Source: Oceanobacillus caeni (lineage in GTDB: Bacteria > Bacillota > Bacilli > Bacillales > Amphibacillaceae). From it: DNA of 64,000 bases. Within the stretch, counting starts at the first letter, position 1; each line of letters starts with the position of its first letter. The DNA lies in assembly GCF_019037185.1 (NCBI RefSeq), contig NZ_JAHHXM010000012.1:1-64000 (forward strand). The letters run 5' to 3'. Both the position numbers and the translations under genes were made by a program. Positions 36,998-51,055 of the stretch are shown in pieces. A model generated the notes under the pieces. The model did no database searches and was not told the DNA's origin. It saw only the letters and a program-made list of their open reading frames with translations.

Positions 36998-37110
36998 AAA
37001 GAATTCTACAAAAATCATCATATACTTTATATTCAGCATGCCTTTTCCATCATTCGGTATGAAATGAGGGATGCTTTTTCTGTTATTTTTTGAAAGGAGT
37101 GAACTCCGTA

Positions 37111-38448
37111 TTGGAAAATATTGAGGAGCTTTGGGTTGCTACTTTAGAAAAAATCGAAGAAAAAATTAGTAAACCAAGTTTTGATACATGGCTAAAGAAT
37201 ACAAAAGCTGAAGCACTAGAAAAAGATACGTTAGTTGTATCGGCTCCAAATGAATTTGCTAGAGATTGGCTAGAAAACCAATACACTGATTTAATTTCTG
37301 ACATTATCGGTGAAATAACCGGATCACGTCTTAAAACAAAGTTCATTATTCCGGATATAACCCCGGAAGTAGAAGAATTAAAACCAATTCCAAAGGTTAA
37401 AGACACAGCAAATGATTTTCCAAAAACGATGCTAAATCCAAAGTATACGTTTGATACTTTTGTTATAGGTGCTGGTAATAGATTTGCTCATGCAGCATCT
37501 TTAGCTGTTGCAGAAGCACCTGCTAAGGCGTATAACCCTCTTTTTATTTATGGGGGCGTTGGTTTAGGAAAAACCCATTTAATGCACGCAATTGGCCATT
37601 ATGTATTAGAACATAATCCTAAAGCAAAAGTAGTATATATTACATCTGAAAAATTTACGAATGAATTTATTGATGGGATTATGGATAATAAAACAACAAG
37701 TTTTCGCAATAAGTATCGAAATGTTGATGTCCTATTAATAGATGATATTCAATTTATAGCCGGAAAAGAATCAACTCAGGAAGAATTTTTCCATACATTC
37801 AATACATTACATGAGGAAAGTAAACAAATTATTATTTCTAGTGACCGTCCACCTAAAGAGATTCCTACACTAGAAGATCGTTTACGCTCTCGTTTTGAAT
37901 GGGGATTAATTACCGATATTACACCACCTGATTTAGAAACAAGAATTGCTATTTTGAATAAAAAAGCTAAAGCAGACGGACTTGATATTCCTAATGAAGT
38001 TATGCTTTATATTGCTAATCAAATCGATACGAATATTCGTGAATTAGAAGGAGCGCTAATTAGAGTAGTAGCGTATTCTTCTCTAGTAAATAAAGACATT
38101 GATGCTTCACTTGCAGCGGATGCATTAAAAGATATTATTCCTTCAAATAAACCAAAAGTAGTAACGATTCTAGGGATTCAAGAAGCAGTTGGTGAAAAAT
38201 ATAATGTGAAATTGGAGGATTTTGCAGCTAAGAAAAGGACGAAATCTATTGCCTTTCCCAGGCAGATAGCAATGTATCTATCACGTGAAATGACAGATTT
38301 TTCATTGCCTAAAATTGGAGAAGAATTTGGTGGGCGTGATCACACAACAGTTATACACGCTCATGAAAAAATATCTAAATTACTAGAAAAAGACTCCGAT
38401 TTTAATCGAGATATTGAAGATCTTAAAGAAACAATTAAATCATTATGA
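37111..38448 (+). CDS. dnaA: Chromosomal replication initiator DnaA
   Basis: A 445-aa AAA+ initiator. Domain I (residues 1-85) begins MENIEELW; a short linker precedes the ATPase domain with Walker A GGVGLGKT (148-155) and Walker B LLIDDIQF (near 208), then the DNA-binding domain with the signature [15 protein letters not shown] (near 410). The start is TTG at 37111 with GAAAGGAGTG 9 nt upstream; a further TTG at 37090 would make the ribosome binding site part of the gene. Length matches B. subtilis DnaA (446). Confidence 0.98.
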   Translation: MENIEELWVATLEKIEEKISKPSFDTWLKNTKAEALEKDTLVVSAPNEFARDWLENQYTDLISDIIGEITGSRLKTKFIIPDITPEVEELKPIPKVKDTANDFPKTMLNPKYTFDTFVIGAGNRFAHAASLAVAEAPAKAYNPLFIYGGVGLGKTHLMHAIGHYVLEHNPKAKVVYITSEKFTNEFIDGIMDNKTTSFRNKYRNVDVLLIDDIQFIAGKESTQEEFFHTFNTLHEESKQIIISSDRPPKEIPTLEDRLRSRFEWGLITDITPPDLETRIAILNKKAKADGLDIPNEVMLYIANQIDTNIRELEGALIRVVAYSSLVNKDIDASLAADALKDIIPSNKPKVVTILGIQEAVGEKYNVKLEDFAAKKRTKSIAFPRQIAMYLSREMTDFSLPKIGEEFGGRDHTTVIHAHEKISKLLEKDSDFNRDIEDLKETIKSL

Positions 38449-38460
38449 CGAAACTAACAG

Positions 38461-38591
38461 TAATCCACATGTGAATATTGTTAATGGAACATCATAATTA
38501 TAAACACTATATCCACATGTGGAAAACAAAGGTTTAAAACTATAAAATGCACTTATCCACATAATAACAGGTATTATTACTATTATTATTA
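38461..38591. other. oriC: oriC right part: DnaA boxes and unwinding element between dnaA and dnaN
   Basis: Boxes: TAATCCACA 38461, TGTGAATAT 38470, ATATCCACA 38509, TGTGGAAAA 38518 and exact TTATCCACA 38553-38561. Twelve nt after the last box begins a run of six trinucleotides, TTA TTA CTA TTA TTA TTA (38574-38591). On the other strand read 3' to 5' these are AAT AAT GAT AAT AAT AAT, fitting the DnaA-trio pattern of the B. subtilis unwinding region. Very AT-rich sequence follows up to dnaN. Confidence 0.88.
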
Positions 38592-38644
38592 TATTTTTAT
38601 AAATAAATAATATAAATAGAACTTCCAACTAGGAGGATTTTTTT

Positions 38645-39781
38645 ATGAAATTTATTATTCAAAGAGAGCAATTGATTTCTAGTGTTCAAAATGTAATGAA
38701 GGCTGTATCATCCCGACCAGTTATTCCGATTTTGACAGGAATTAAGATTGAAGCAAAAGAACATGGAATTACGTTAACAGGTAGTGACTCAGATGTGTCA
38801 ATTGAATCCTATATTCCACGTGAAGAAGATGGAAATGTTAATGTAGAGCAAATTGAAGAAGGTAACATTGTTTTACAGGCTAAATATTTCCCTGATATTG
38901 TACGTAAATTGCCAGAGAAAACAGTCGAAATTGAATCGGATCCTAATTTAAAAGTAACGATTCGATCAGGTAAAGCAGAATTTATTCTAAATGGACAAGA
39001 TGCGGATGAATATCCACAGCTACCAACAATTCAAACAGACGATAGTTTTGAAATACCAATTGATTTATTAAAAGGTATGATTAAACAAACCGTATTTGCT
39101 GTCTCTACCATGGAAACACGCCCGATTTTAACTGGGGTTAATTTAAATTTAAGCAATAATGTATTAAAGTTTGTAGCAACAGATAGTCACCGTTTAGCTT
39201 CAAGAGAAGTACCTATTTCTAATACAAATCTTGAATTTAAAAATATTGTAGTACCTGGAAAAAGTTTAAATGAGCTAAATAAAATATTAGTTGACTCAGA
39301 AGAAACGGTAGAAATAAGTGTTACAAATAATCAAATATTATTCCGTACAAAATACTTAAATTTCCTATCTCGTTTATTAGATGGGAATTATCCAGAAACT
39401 GCACGTTTAATTCCAGAACAATATAAAACACAAATTCAAGTCAAAACAAAAGAACTTTTGAGTACTATTGATCGTGCTTCGTTACTAGCAAAAGAGGAAC
39501 GTAATAATGTTGTCCGATTAACTACACAGGAATCACAATTAATTGAAATTAGTAGTAACTCACCAGAAATTGGGAATGTAACGGAAGAAATAATGGCTCA
39601 ACTAATGGAAGGAGAAGAATTAAAGATCTCTTTCAGCTCCAAATATATGATTGATGCATTAAAGGCAATTGAATATGATGAGGTATCTATTGCATTTACT
39701 GGTGCAATGAGACCATTTGTCATCCGCCCTGTAAATGATGATTCTATTTTACAACTTATACTTCCAGTAAGAACGTATTAA
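38645..39781 (+). CDS. dnaN: DNA polymerase III sliding clamp DnaN
   Basis: A 378-aa beta clamp made of three repeated domains of about 125 residues each, ending in the typical LPVRTY. It encircles DNA and tethers polymerases and repair proteins. Strong TAGGAGGA upstream of the ATG, 196 nt after dnaA and right beside the unwinding element. Length equals the B. subtilis protein. Confidence 0.98.
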   Translation: MKFIIQREQLISSVQNVMKAVSSRPVIPILTGIKIEAKEHGITLTGSDSDVSIESYIPREEDGNVNVEQIEEGNIVLQAKYFPDIVRKLPEKTVEIESDPNLKVTIRSGKAEFILNGQDADEYPQLPTIQTDDSFEIPIDLLKGMIKQTVFAVSTMETRPILTGVNLNLSNNVLKFVATDSHRLASREVPISNTNLEFKNIVVPGKSLNELNKILVDSEETVEISVTNNQILFRTKYLNFLSRLLDGNYPETARLIPEQYKTQIQVKTKELLSTIDRASLLAKEERNNVVRLTTQESQLIEISSNSPEIGNVTEEIMAQLMEGEELKISFSSKYMIDALKAIEYDEVSIAFTGAMRPFVIRPVNDDSILQLILPVRTY

Positions 39782-39797
39782 AAAACTATGTAGAAAG

Positions 39798-39834
39798 AAA
39801 AAAGGAAATTGGTTCATACTAATTTCCTTTTTTG
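39798..39834 (+). terminator. Terminator after dnaN
   Basis: AAAAAGGAAATT pairs with AATTTCCTTTTT and runs into TTTTTTG. It separates dnaA-dnaN from yaaA-recF. Confidence 0.82.
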
Positions 39835-40015
39835 TATTCTGAAATAAACCTTATGCTAAAAATCAAATATAGGCCTTTTTAAGCGATTTATTTTATTTTC
39901 TAGGGGTTTACCTTCCCTAAAAGCAAAAACTTTAGTAAAATAGGTATATAAAAGTTTTAGAAGGATAAGAAGGTTAATAGACATAAAAATATTAAAATAG
40001 ATTGTGGTGAGAAAT

Positions 40016-40237
40016 TTGCATGAAGAAGTAAAAATTGGAACGGATTATATTACATTAGGACAATTAATTAAACTTCTAAACATTTTTGATTCGGGTGGTA
40101 TGGTTAAAGCTTACTTACAAGATGTTGGTGTAATGGTTAATAGTGAGAAAGAACATCGTCGAGGAAGAAAGCTATATCCAAATGATGTCGTAGAAATAGA
40201 AGAGCATGGTTCTTATATTGTAAAAAAAGAGGCCTAA
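40016..40237 (+). CDS. yaaA: S4-domain RNA-binding protein RlbA (YaaA)
   Basis: A 73-aa S4-like protein with [11 protein letters not shown] (near 27-37) and [14 protein letters not shown] (near 47-60), the family RNA-binding loop. I choose TTG at 40016 with GGTGA 5 nt upstream, giving a length near the 71 residues of the B. subtilis protein. Linked to ribosome assembly in other bacilli. Stop codon is 2 nt from recF, so the two are cotranscribed. Confidence 0.85.
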   Translation: MHEEVKIGTDYITLGQLIKLLNIFDSGGMVKAYLQDVGVMVNSEKEHRRGRKLYPNDVVEIEEHGSYIVKKEA

Positions 40238-40239
40238 TT

Positions 40240-41352
40240 ATGCACATAGAAAGGCTAGAGCTAAAAAATTATCGGAATTACGAGAGTCAATCTATTGAAT
40301 TTGATGACAAAGTAAATGTCATCATTGGAGAAAATGCCCAAGGCAAAACAAATTTGATGGAGGCAATTTATGTATTAGCTTTCACAAAGTCTCACCGTAC
40401 TTCACATGAAAAAGAACTTATCCAATGGGATAAAGAGTATGCTAAAATAGAAGGTAGAGTAAAGAAGAGAAATCAATCTGTCCCATTGGAATTTATTATT
40501 TCTAAAAAGGGCAAGAGGGCAAAATTGAATCATCTCGAGCAAAAAAGATTAAGTGACTATATAGGTGCAATGAATATCGTCATGTTTGCGCCCGAAGATT
40601 TAACTCTTGTCAAAGGGCCACCACAGATTAGACGCAGATTCATTGATATGGAATTAGGGCAAATTCAACCTACCTATATTTATCATCTAGGGCAATATCA
40701 AAGAATTTTAAAACAAAGAAACTTTCTTTTAAAACAAATGCAACGAAGAGAAAAAACAGATATGGCCATGTTAGAAGTATTAACGACACAATTAGTTGAA
40801 CACGCAGCTATTATTTTAGAGAAACGTTTTATATTTCTAAATTTACTAAAGGGTTGGGCTAATTCCATTCATCATGGCATTAGTAGAGGATTAGAGAAAC
40901 TAGAAATTAAGTATAGTGCGACAATAGAAGTATCAGACGATGGAAATAAGGAGAAAATAAATAGTATCTATTTTGATAAATTTCAGGAAATAAGAGACAA
41001 AGAGATAGAACGGGGAACCACTCTTATCGGTCCTCATCGTGATGATTTAATTTTTTTAGTTAATGAGAAAGATGTTCAAACATACGGTTCACAAGGACAG
41101 CAACGGACAACAGCCCTATCTTTAAAGCTAGCAGAGATTGAATTGATCCATAAAGAAGTTGGAGAATATCCCATATTACTTCTTGATGATGTTTTAAGCG
41201 AATTAGATGATTATAGACAATCACATTTATTAAATACCATTCAAGGAAAAGTACAAACCTTTGTTTCTACTACTAGCGTAGATGGTATTCACCACGAAAC
41301 ATTAAAAAAAGCGGAGTTATTTCGTGTCAGTAAAGGTAACATTGAACTTTAG
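40240..41352 (+). CDS. recF: DNA repair and replication protein RecF
   Basis: A 370-aa SMC-like ATPase that loads RecA at gaps. Walker A GENAQGKT (30-37), signature GSQGQQRT (near 280-287) and Walker [12 protein letters not shown] (near 307-317) are intact. ATG at 40240 starts 2 nt after the yaaA stop. Length matches B. subtilis (370). Confidence 0.97.
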   Translation: MHIERLELKNYRNYESQSIEFDDKVNVIIGENAQGKTNLMEAIYVLAFTKSHRTSHEKELIQWDKEYAKIEGRVKKRNQSVPLEFIISKKGKRAKLNHLEQKRLSDYIGAMNIVMFAPEDLTLVKGPPQIRRRFIDMELGQIQPTYIYHLGQYQRILKQRNFLLKQMQRREKTDMAMLEVLTTQLVEHAAIILEKRFIFLNLLKGWANSIHHGISRGLEKLEIKYSATIEVSDDGNKEKINSIYFDKFQEIRDKEIERGTTLIGPHRDDLIFLVNEKDVQTYGSQGQQRTTALSLKLAEIELIHKEVGEYPILLLDDVLSELDDYRQSHLLNTIQGKVQTFVSTTSVDGIHHETLKKAELFRVSKGNIEL

Positions 41353-41379
41353 CCAAATCAATTAGAAAGGATTTGGAAA

Positions 41380-41661
41380 ATGTTTATTCATATAGGAAAT
41401 GGTAATGTTATTCAATCTAAAGATGTCATAGCAATTATCGATTATCAAAGCATTTCTTCGTCTGTGATTATGGAAGAAATGATACAAGCTTGGAAAAAGG
41501 AAAAGAAAATTGTTGGACCAAAAAGTAATGCCAAATCAGTTATTGTAACGGAAAATCAAATATATTATACGGCAGTTTCCGTTTCAACACTTAAAAAACG
41601 TACAGGCATAACACAGGGAATTAGTAATGAACAAGATTTTTCTGATGAAATTTCTCTATAA
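41380..41661 (+). CDS. remB: Extracellular matrix regulator RemB (YaaB)
   Basis: A 93-aa DUF370 protein beginning MFIHIGNGNVIQSKDVIAII. RemB is a DNA-binding relative of RemA that promotes biofilm matrix gene expression in B. subtilis. It sits between recF and gyrB in both. AGAAAGGA precedes the ATG. Confidence 0.9.
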   Translation: MFIHIGNGNVIQSKDVIAIIDYQSISSSVIMEEMIQAWKKEKKIVGPKSNAKSVIVTENQIYYTAVSVSTLKKRTGITQGISNEQDFSDEISL

Positions 41662-41701
41662 ATTTGATTTCAAATAAATTCATGATTTCTATCATTAAAA
41701 C

Positions 41702-43757
<2,056 letters not shown>

Positions 43758-43784
43758 AGATAGGTAAGTAGAAGTAAAAGATAT

Positions 43785-43812
43785 ATGAATGAGCAATTAG
43801 CTCATTCTTTTA
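43785..43812 (+). terminator. Terminator after gyrB
   Basis: GAATGAGC pairs with GCTCATTC around AATTA and is followed by TTTTAT. Probably partial termination. Confidence 0.65.
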
Positions 43813-43887
43813 TACTTGGCAAAGGATAAAATTTGAGCGAGAAGCGGATTCGGTGTAGCAAAAAATTTTAATGTTCCAAGTATAAGA

Positions 43888-43932
43888 AAAGCTAACACAT
43901 TCGCTTAAGGACAAGCGAATGTGAGTTTTTCT
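43888..43932 (+). terminator. Terminator or attenuator ahead of gyrA
   Basis: CACATTCGCTT pairs perfectly with AAGCGAATGTG around AAGGAC, then AGTTTTTCT. It lies only 40 nt before gyrA. A ten-base stem, TTATACTTGG (about 43811) with CCAAGTATAA (about 43876), encloses the preceding 55 nt. Confidence 0.65.
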
Positions 43933-43972
43933 AATGTTTACTCTTTTGCTTTTCATAGGAGGTATAAAATAT

Positions 43973-46489
43973 ATGGCTGAAGAAAGCCGTCCTAGTGTAC
44001 AGGATGTTAATATTAGTAAAGAGATGCGTACATCTTTCTTAGATTATGCGATGAGTGTTATTGTATCGCGTGCCCTCCCAGATGTTAGGGATGGAATGAA
44101 GCCTGTTCATCGTAGAATTTTATATGCAATGAATGATTTAGGTATGCATTCAGATAAGGCTCATAAAAAATCAGCTCGTATCGTTGGTGAAGTAATCGGT
44201 AAATACCATCCACATGGTGATTCAGCAGTTTATGAAACGATGGTACGTATGGCACAAGATTTTAGTTATCGATATATGCTTGTTGATGGTCACGGCAACT
44301 TTGGATCGGTTGATGGTGACTCCGCAGCTGCAATGCGTTATACAGAAGCAAGAATGTCCAAAATATCTATGGAATTAGTTCGTGATATTAACAAAGATAC
44401 CATTGATTATCAGGATAACTATGATGGTTCAGAACGCGAACCAGTTGTCTTTCCATCTCGCTTTCCTAATTTATTAGTCAATGGGACCTCGGGAATTGCC
44501 GTTGGAATGGCAACCAATATTCCTCCACATAATCTAGGTGAGACCATTGATGCGGTATTAGCCGTAAGTAAAGATCCAGAAATTACAATTGAAGAAATCA
44601 TGGAAAGCTATTTGCCAGGACCTGATTTCCCTACTGCTGGGCAAATTCTCGGTAGAAGTGGTATCCGTAAGGCTTATGAGACAGGAAAAGGTTCTATTAC
44701 CGTTCGTGCAAAGGCCAATATTGAAGAACATGCTAATGGGAAGTCTTCCATTATTGTCACTGAACTCCCTTATCAAGTAAACAAGTCAAAATTGGTTGAA
44801 AAAATAGCAGAACTTGTTCGTGATAAAAGAATTGAAGGTATTACAGATCTTAGAGATGAATCTGACCGTAATGGAATGCGAATCGTAATTGAATTACGTC
44901 GAGATGCAAATGCCAATGTCGTTTTAAATAATTTATATAAACAAACCTCTATGCAAACAACATTTGGTATTAACACACTAGCTCTTGTTGACGGTCAACC
45001 TAAGGTATTGAACATTAAAGAGTGTTTAGTACATTATTTAAACCACCAAAGAGTGATTATTAGAAGAAGAACGGAATTTGAATTAAGGAAAGCAGAAGCA
45101 CGTGCCCATATTTTAGAAGGACTACGCATTGCTTTAGACCATATAGACGAAGTAATTACACTTATCCGTAATTCGAAAACAACTGATATTGCTCGTACAG
45201 GTTTAATGGAAACATTCCATCTATCCGAAAAACAAGCACAAGCAATCTTGGATATGCGTTTGCAACGTTTAACAGGACTAGAACGAGATAAAATTGAAGA
45301 GGAATATACTGAATTACAAAAGCTTATTGCTGAATTAAGAGCAATTTTAGCGGATGACGAGAAAATACTTGAAATTATCCGTGAAGAGCTATTAGAAATT
45401 AAGGAAAAATATAATGATGATAGACGTACAGAAATTGTCGTTGGTGGAACTGATTTCTTTGAAGATGAAGACCTTATTCCAGAAGAAAATATCGTCATTA
45501 CATTAACTCATAAAGGGTATATTAAACGTCTTCCGTCCTCAACTTATCGTACCCAAAAACGGGGTGGACGTGGAATCCAAGGTATGGGTACAAATGAAGA
45601 TGATTTTGTAGAACATTTAGTTTCTACATCTACCCATGATACGATTCTATTCTTTACGAATAAAGGAAAAGTTTATAGAGCTAAGGGATATGAAGTTCCT
45701 GAGTTTTCAAGAACGGCAAAAGGTATACCAATCATTAATATGCTTCAAGTAGAAAGTGGAGAATGGGTTAATGCAGTTATTTCGGTAAGTGAATATAAGG
45801 AAGAGGCCTATCTATTCTTTACTACAAAATTTGGTATTACCAAACGTACATCTTTATCTATGTTTGCTAACATACGTAAAGGTGGACTTATTGCTCTTGG
45901 ATTACGAGAAGATGATGAACTTATATCCGTTAAATTGACCAATGGAAGTAAAGATATTATGATTGCAACGAAACAAGGGTATCTTATTCGCTTTGAGGAA
46001 ACCCAGATTAGAGCGATGGGTAGAACTGCTGCAGGTGTAAGAGGTATATCTTTACGTGATGATGATGAAGTAGTATCAATGGAAGTATTAGAAGAAGGCT
46101 CTCATATTCTTCATGTGACGAATAAAGGTTACGGAAAACAAACACCGGAATCTGAATATCGTAGAATAAACCGTGGTGGTAAAGGCGTTATTACATGTAA
46201 GTTAAATGATAAAACAGGGCATGTCTCTGCTGTTAAAGCTGTTAATGGCGAAGAAGATTTAATGGTAATTACTGTAGGAGGCGTACTCATTCGTATTCCT
46301 GTAAAAGATATTTCTATAACTGGAAGAAGTACAATGGGTGTCCGACTCATTCGCTTACATGATGATGAAGAGGTAGCTACAGTTGCTAAAATTGAACAAG
46401 AAGAAAATGATGCTGAAAATGAAGATGCTACTGAATTAGGGTCTAAAGAAGAAACTGAAACGGAAACAGATAACAAAATAGATGAATAA
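43973..46489 (+). CDS. gyrA: DNA gyrase subunit A
   Basis: An 838-aa breakage-reunion subunit. The active Tyr123 lies in [13 protein letters not shown]. The quinolone-determining region reads [11 protein letters not shown] with Ser84 and Glu88, the susceptible state. The C-terminal DNA-wrapping pinwheel includes the GyrA box QKRGGRG (near 527) and the protein ends in a long acidic tail (about 805-838). ATG 43973 with ATAGGAGGT upstream is chosen over an ATG 13 codons earlier that would overlap the upstream hairpin. Confidence 0.98.
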   Translation: MAEESRPSVQDVNISKEMRTSFLDYAMSVIVSRALPDVRDGMKPVHRRILYAMNDLGMHSDKAHKKSARIVGEVIGKYHPHGDSAVYETMVRMAQDFSYRYMLVDGHGNFGSVDGDSAAAMRYTEARMSKISMELVRDINKDTIDYQDNYDGSEREPVVFPSRFPNLLVNGTSGIAVGMATNIPPHNLGETIDAVLAVSKDPEITIEEIMESYLPGPDFPTAGQILGRSGIRKAYETGKGSITVRAKANIEEHANGKSSIIVTELPYQVNKSKLVEKIAELVRDKRIEGITDLRDESDRNGMRIVIELRRDANANVVLNNLYKQTSMQTTFGINTLALVDGQPKVLNIKECLVHYLNHQRVIIRRRTEFELRKAEARAHILEGLRIALDHIDEVITLIRNSKTTDIARTGLMETFHLSEKQAQAILDMRLQRLTGLERDKIEEEYTELQKLIAELRAILADDEKILEIIREELLEIKEKYNDDRRTEIVVGGTDFFEDEDLIPEENIVITLTHKGYIKRLPSSTYRTQKRGGRGIQGMGTNEDDFVEHLVSTSTHDTILFFTNKGKVYRAKGYEVPEFSRTAKGIPIINMLQVESGEWVNAVISVSEYKEEAYLFFTTKFGITKRTSLSMFANIRKGGLIALGLREDDELISVKLTNGSKDIMIATKQGYLIRFEETQIRAMGRTAAGVRGISLRDDDEVVSMEVLEEGSHILHVTNKGYGKQTPESEYRRINRGGKGVITCKLNDKTGHVSAVKAVNGEEDLMVITVGGVLIRIPVKDISITGRSTMGVRLIRLHDDEEVATVAKIEQEENDAENEDATELGSKEETETETDNKIDE

Positions 46490-46517
46490 AAAAGGTGGCT
46501 TTAAAGCCACCTTTTTT
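46488..46517. terminator. Terminator after gyrA
   Basis: AAAAAAGGTGGCTTT pairs with AAAGCCACCTTTTTT. A and T runs allow both gyrA and the converging yaaC to use it. Confidence 0.9.
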
Positions 46518-46587
46518 AGCTGGTAAGAAGGGCTTTCCCTGTCCACCAAAGCTTTTTAAATAAAATGGACATAGGAATTGCCATATT

Positions 46588-47544
46588 TTAATTTCCTTTA
46601 TCCATATTTTTGTATAATTCATCTTCTAGTATTTTTGGAATCTTTTTTGCTGTTATATCTAAAAACTGTAATATGAAAGGGTAATCCATTTCCGGTTTTG
46701 ATGATAATAAGTCCCCCCACCATTCGGCTTCATAACGACAAAGCATACTTAGATTATATAAAAGTAAATAATGAATCATGACATCCGATATTGGTAGAAA
46801 ATGTTCTCTATTAAGTGGAAAATATATTTTATCATCGTCCATGTGTTTGTAAAAAGGCCCATTAAATGATTCTAGCCTTTCTTCCAACTGAACAGTAATG
46901 ACGGACTGACGCTCTTCCATATGTTTGATTACCGATAAATAGGGTTTGATTCGATTGAGAAAAGCATCTTTCGTTATGTGATAATAATCCAGTATTGTAG
47001 TAGGAAATTGAAGTATTGGAGAATCCTTTGAACCAACCACTACCATTTTTTCAGTTCCTTGGAAGGAAAAGAAGGTTTGCATTTCTGGTATAAGGGAAAA
47101 TAAGTCCACCATTTGAATCTTGTCAAAAGGAACAGGATTAATAGAATATAGATGCTTCGAAAGGTATGGAAAAAGCCCATTAATTTGGACTTTCACTTCA
47201 TCCGACATAAATGTATAATTACGCTTTTTTCTCTTCCTAGATGTAACTCCATGTGACAATAAAACGGTAGATTCTGGGTAATTCGGACGCTTAGTTAATA
47301 AACAGGCTTTTAATAAATGGGTTAATCCATAAAAATATAAAACAGGTTTAGCAAAAAGCTCTACCTTATGGCCAATTTCATAAAATTTCCTACCATGATC
47401 AAGATAATATAATAAAGCATTATAATTTTGGTAACTTTTAGCTTCAACATCCTGTTCATTTATCTTTTTATAACAGCTTTGTAAGTAAACTTGAGCAGTT
47501 TGTTGTGAGGTTAAAAATGAAAAAAATCCATCTGATTTACTCAT
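46588..47544 (-). CDS. yaaC: YaaC-family protein
   Basis: A 318-aa soluble protein matching the YaaC family by position and pattern: SQQTAQVYLQSCYKK (near 13-27), PVLYFYGLTHLLKACLL (near 68-84) and SDVMIHYLLLYNLSMLCRYE (near 247-266). Function unknown. In B. subtilis it lies on the minus strand between gyrA (and rrnO) and guaB; here the same orientation holds but no rRNA operon is present. ATTATCTCCTAAGG on plus gives a CCTTAGGAGAT ribosome binding site. Confidence 0.85.
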   Translation of the reverse strand: MSKSDGFFSFLTSQQTAQVYLQSCYKKINEQDVEAKSYQNYNALLYYLDHGRKFYEIGHKVELFAKPVLYFYGLTHLLKACLLTKRPNYPESTVLLSHGVTSRKRKKRNYTFMSDEVKVQINGLFPYLSKHLYSINPVPFDKIQMVDLFSLIPEMQTFFSFQGTEKMVVVGSKDSPILQFPTTILDYYHITKDAFLNRIKPYLSVIKHMEERQSVITVQLEERLESFNGPFYKHMDDDKIYFPLNREHFLPISDVMIHYLLLYNLSMLCRYEAEWWGDLLSSKPEMDYPFILQFLDITAKKIPKILEDELYKNMDKGN

Positions 47545-47699
47545 AATAATCTCCTAAGGTAATTTTCAGAATCTATTTACTTCTCATTTTTCAATAATAT
47601 GTTGTTGAAAAAGAAGGATAGTTGGCGTATTGTATATAAAAATAGAGATTATCTACTAGTTTAGTCATTCATCTTTTATTAAATACCTTTTAAATTTGA

Positions 47700-49187
<1,488 letters not shown>

Positions 49188-49206
49188 CTAAATGGTTAGG
49201 TAAAAC

Positions 49207-49223
49207 CTTTTGAACAACCTCTA
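49207..49223 (-). repeat. Solo family B end after guaB
   Basis: CTTTTGAACAACCTCT is the right-hand inverted end seen at 41777-41792 and 60363-60378, without an internal body or opposite end nearby. Likely a relic of an element. Confidence 0.55.
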
Positions 49224-49235
49224 TAAAATTTTTTT

Positions 49236-49268
49236 AAGGTGAGGACTTTCCTCATCTATTTTTTTTTG
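49236..49268 (+). terminator. Terminator after guaB
   Basis: AGGTGAGGA pairs with TCCTCATCT and is followed by ATTTTTTTTT. Confidence 0.85.
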
Positions 49269-49398
49269 AGATGCTATGTTAAAATAACAAAGTATCTGTG
49301 AAATTTTATATAGAAAACATGCCATTTTTGTAAAAAAAGAAAGTTTTATTTCTTTCTACCTAATAAAAATAGACAAAGGGAATTTTTGGAGGTAAAAA

Positions 49399-50727
49399 AT
49401 GTTTAAACATCACAAGAAAATTATATCGTTATTTTTCCTACTAACGGTTTCACTAGGAATTCTTACCTATCATCCTAATAATATAAAAGCGGAGGCTTCC
49501 TTAGATATAGATGCAGAGGCAGCTATTCTAGTTGACTTTGATACAGGGAAGATATTATACGCAAAAAATGAGAACGTGTTACTTCCTCCAGCAAGTATGA
49601 CGAAAATGATGACAGAGTATTTAGTAATGGAGGCAATTAAAGAAGGAAAAATTTCATGGGATACAACTACACAAATTAGTGATTATGCTTATGCTATCTC
49701 AGCTAACACCTCATTATCAGGCGTAGGTTTAGTACAAAATAAGCAGTATACTGTAAAAGACTTATATCAAGCAATGGCGATTAACTCAGACAATGCAACA
49801 ACAATTGCACTTGCGGAACTTGTTGGCGGCTCTGAAACTGAATTTGTTAAAATGATGAATCAAAAGGCCAAGGAATTAGGCCTAGAATCCAAATTTGTTA
49901 ATGCTTCAGGATTAGACAATAAAGATTTAGAAGGAAATCAGCCGGAAGGTACTAGTGTGGAAGATTTAAATTTATTAACTGCCCGTTCTACGGCAATACT
50001 AGCATATAACCTTATAAAAGATTTCCCAGAGGTCTTAGAAATTGCTTCTATCCCGAAAACAACATTTGATGGACAAGAGATAGATAACTGGAATAGAATG
50101 CTTCCACATGAGGGAGTAAACTTTAAACAGTTTTATTACGAAGGTGTAGACGGACTAAAGACCGGCTTTACGGATAGTGGTGGATATAATTTTACAGGAA
50201 CAGCTGTAAGAAACGGACAACGATTAATTTCTGTTGTGATGAAGTCGGAAAGTGAAGCACAACGTTTCCAACAAACAAGTAAACTTTTAGATTATGGTTA
50301 TAATAACTTTACAGCACAGGAATTATTCCCTAAAGGTTATCAACTAAAAGGACAAACGGAGGTTCCTGTATCTAAAGGGAAAGAAAAGAATGTAGAGGTT
50401 TCTTTAGCTGAAGGCATTACCGTACCAGTTAAAGGTGACGATGCTGAAAATTATACTCTTAAATATGAATTAGATAAATCCAAATTAAATGAAGATGGTG
50501 AATTAATTGCACCAATTGAAAAAGGCGAAGTAATTGGTACAGCTAAACTTGTTTATAAAGGCGATAATGATTATGGATATATTACGGATGATCAAGGGTC
50601 TGTACCAATTGTAACAGACCAAGCGGTAGAAAAAGCAAATTGGTTTATGCTTACAATCGGAGCTATTGGTGACTTCTTTGCTAATATATTTTCTTCAGCA
50701 GTAGATTGGATTAAAGGTTTATTTTAA
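49399..50727 (+). CDS. dacA: D-alanyl-D-alanine carboxypeptidase DacA (PBP5)
   Basis: A 442-aa low-molecular-weight penicillin-binding protein that trims the last D-Ala from peptidoglycan. A signal peptide (1-33, cleaved after AEA) precedes the SxxK motif SMTK (66-69), SDN (near 129-131) and KTG in GLKTGFTD (near 254). A PBP5 C-terminal beta domain and a terminal amphipathic membrane anchor (FFANIFSSAVDWIKGLF) follow. TTGGAGGTA precedes the ATG. pdxS-pdxT, which follow dacA in B. subtilis, are missing here. Confidence 0.96.
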   Translation: MFKHHKKIISLFFLLTVSLGILTYHPNNIKAEASLDIDAEAAILVDFDTGKILYAKNENVLLPPASMTKMMTEYLVMEAIKEGKISWDTTTQISDYAYAISANTSLSGVGLVQNKQYTVKDLYQAMAINSDNATTIALAELVGGSETEFVKMMNQKAKELGLESKFVNASGLDNKDLEGNQPEGTSVEDLNLLTARSTAILAYNLIKDFPEVLEIASIPKTTFDGQEIDNWNRMLPHEGVNFKQFYYEGVDGLKTGFTDSGGYNFTGTAVRNGQRLISVVMKSESEAQRFQQTSKLLDYGYNNFTAQELFPKGYQLKGQTEVPVSKGKEKNVEVSLAEGITVPVKGDDAENYTLKYELDKSKLNEDGELIAPIEKGEVIGTAKLVYKGDNDYGYITDDQGSVPIVTDQAVEKANWFMLTIGAIGDFFANIFSSAVDWIKGLF

Positions 50728-50728
50728 T

Positions 50729-50757
50729 TTGCATCTTTATTAAAAAATGATTATGAT
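50729..50757 (+). promoter_or_regulatory. Sigma-A promoter of the serS T-box transcript
   Basis: TTGCAT (50729-50734) and TATGAT (50752-50757) are spaced by 17 nt, placing the start of transcription near 50764 at the beginning of the leader. Confidence 0.65.
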
Positions 50758-50764
50758 AATGATA

Positions 50765-51026
50765 ATAAAACAATCTTATCAACAGTGTTGAAAGGAATTA
50801 GTAACAGTAACACCTATCTAAAGAGAGTCGATGGTTGGTGGAAATCGATGTTAGAGTGCTGTGAATCCATCCTTGAACTGGTTTACGGAAAGGAATTCCC
50901 TCCAAGTAAGTAAACCCGGTAAGTGCCGTTACAACGTGAAAGCCGGAAGAGATTATCTCTTCAATAAGGGTGGCAACGCGGGAATTATACTCTCGTCCCT
51001 ATCTATTTGGGACGGGGGTTTTTTGT
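50765..51026 (+). ncRNA. Serine T-box riboswitch upstream of serS
   Basis: Stem I begins AGAGAGTCGATGGTTGGTG with GGTGGAAATCGATG. The specifier loop reads GTGAA-TCC-A, a serine codon. The T-box sequence AGGGTGGCAACGCGG (50967-50981) forms the antiterminator with bulge TGGC, matching a tRNA ending GCCA. The competing terminator is CTCGTCCC/GGGACGGGGG then TTTTTT (50993-51025). Uncharged tRNA-Ser should switch on serS. Confidence 0.95.
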
Positions 51027-51055
51027 ATTTATCCAAAATTTAAGGAGGAAGTGTC

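Noticed and set aside
45034-45498. Long antisense open frame of 154 codons opposite gyrA
   Set aside because: Serine-rich shadow of the gyrA coding strand; composition and lack of initiation signal show it is not coding.
46518-46587. Expected rRNA operon after gyrA
   Set aside because: The interval is only 70 nt and holds no rRNA or tRNA sequence.
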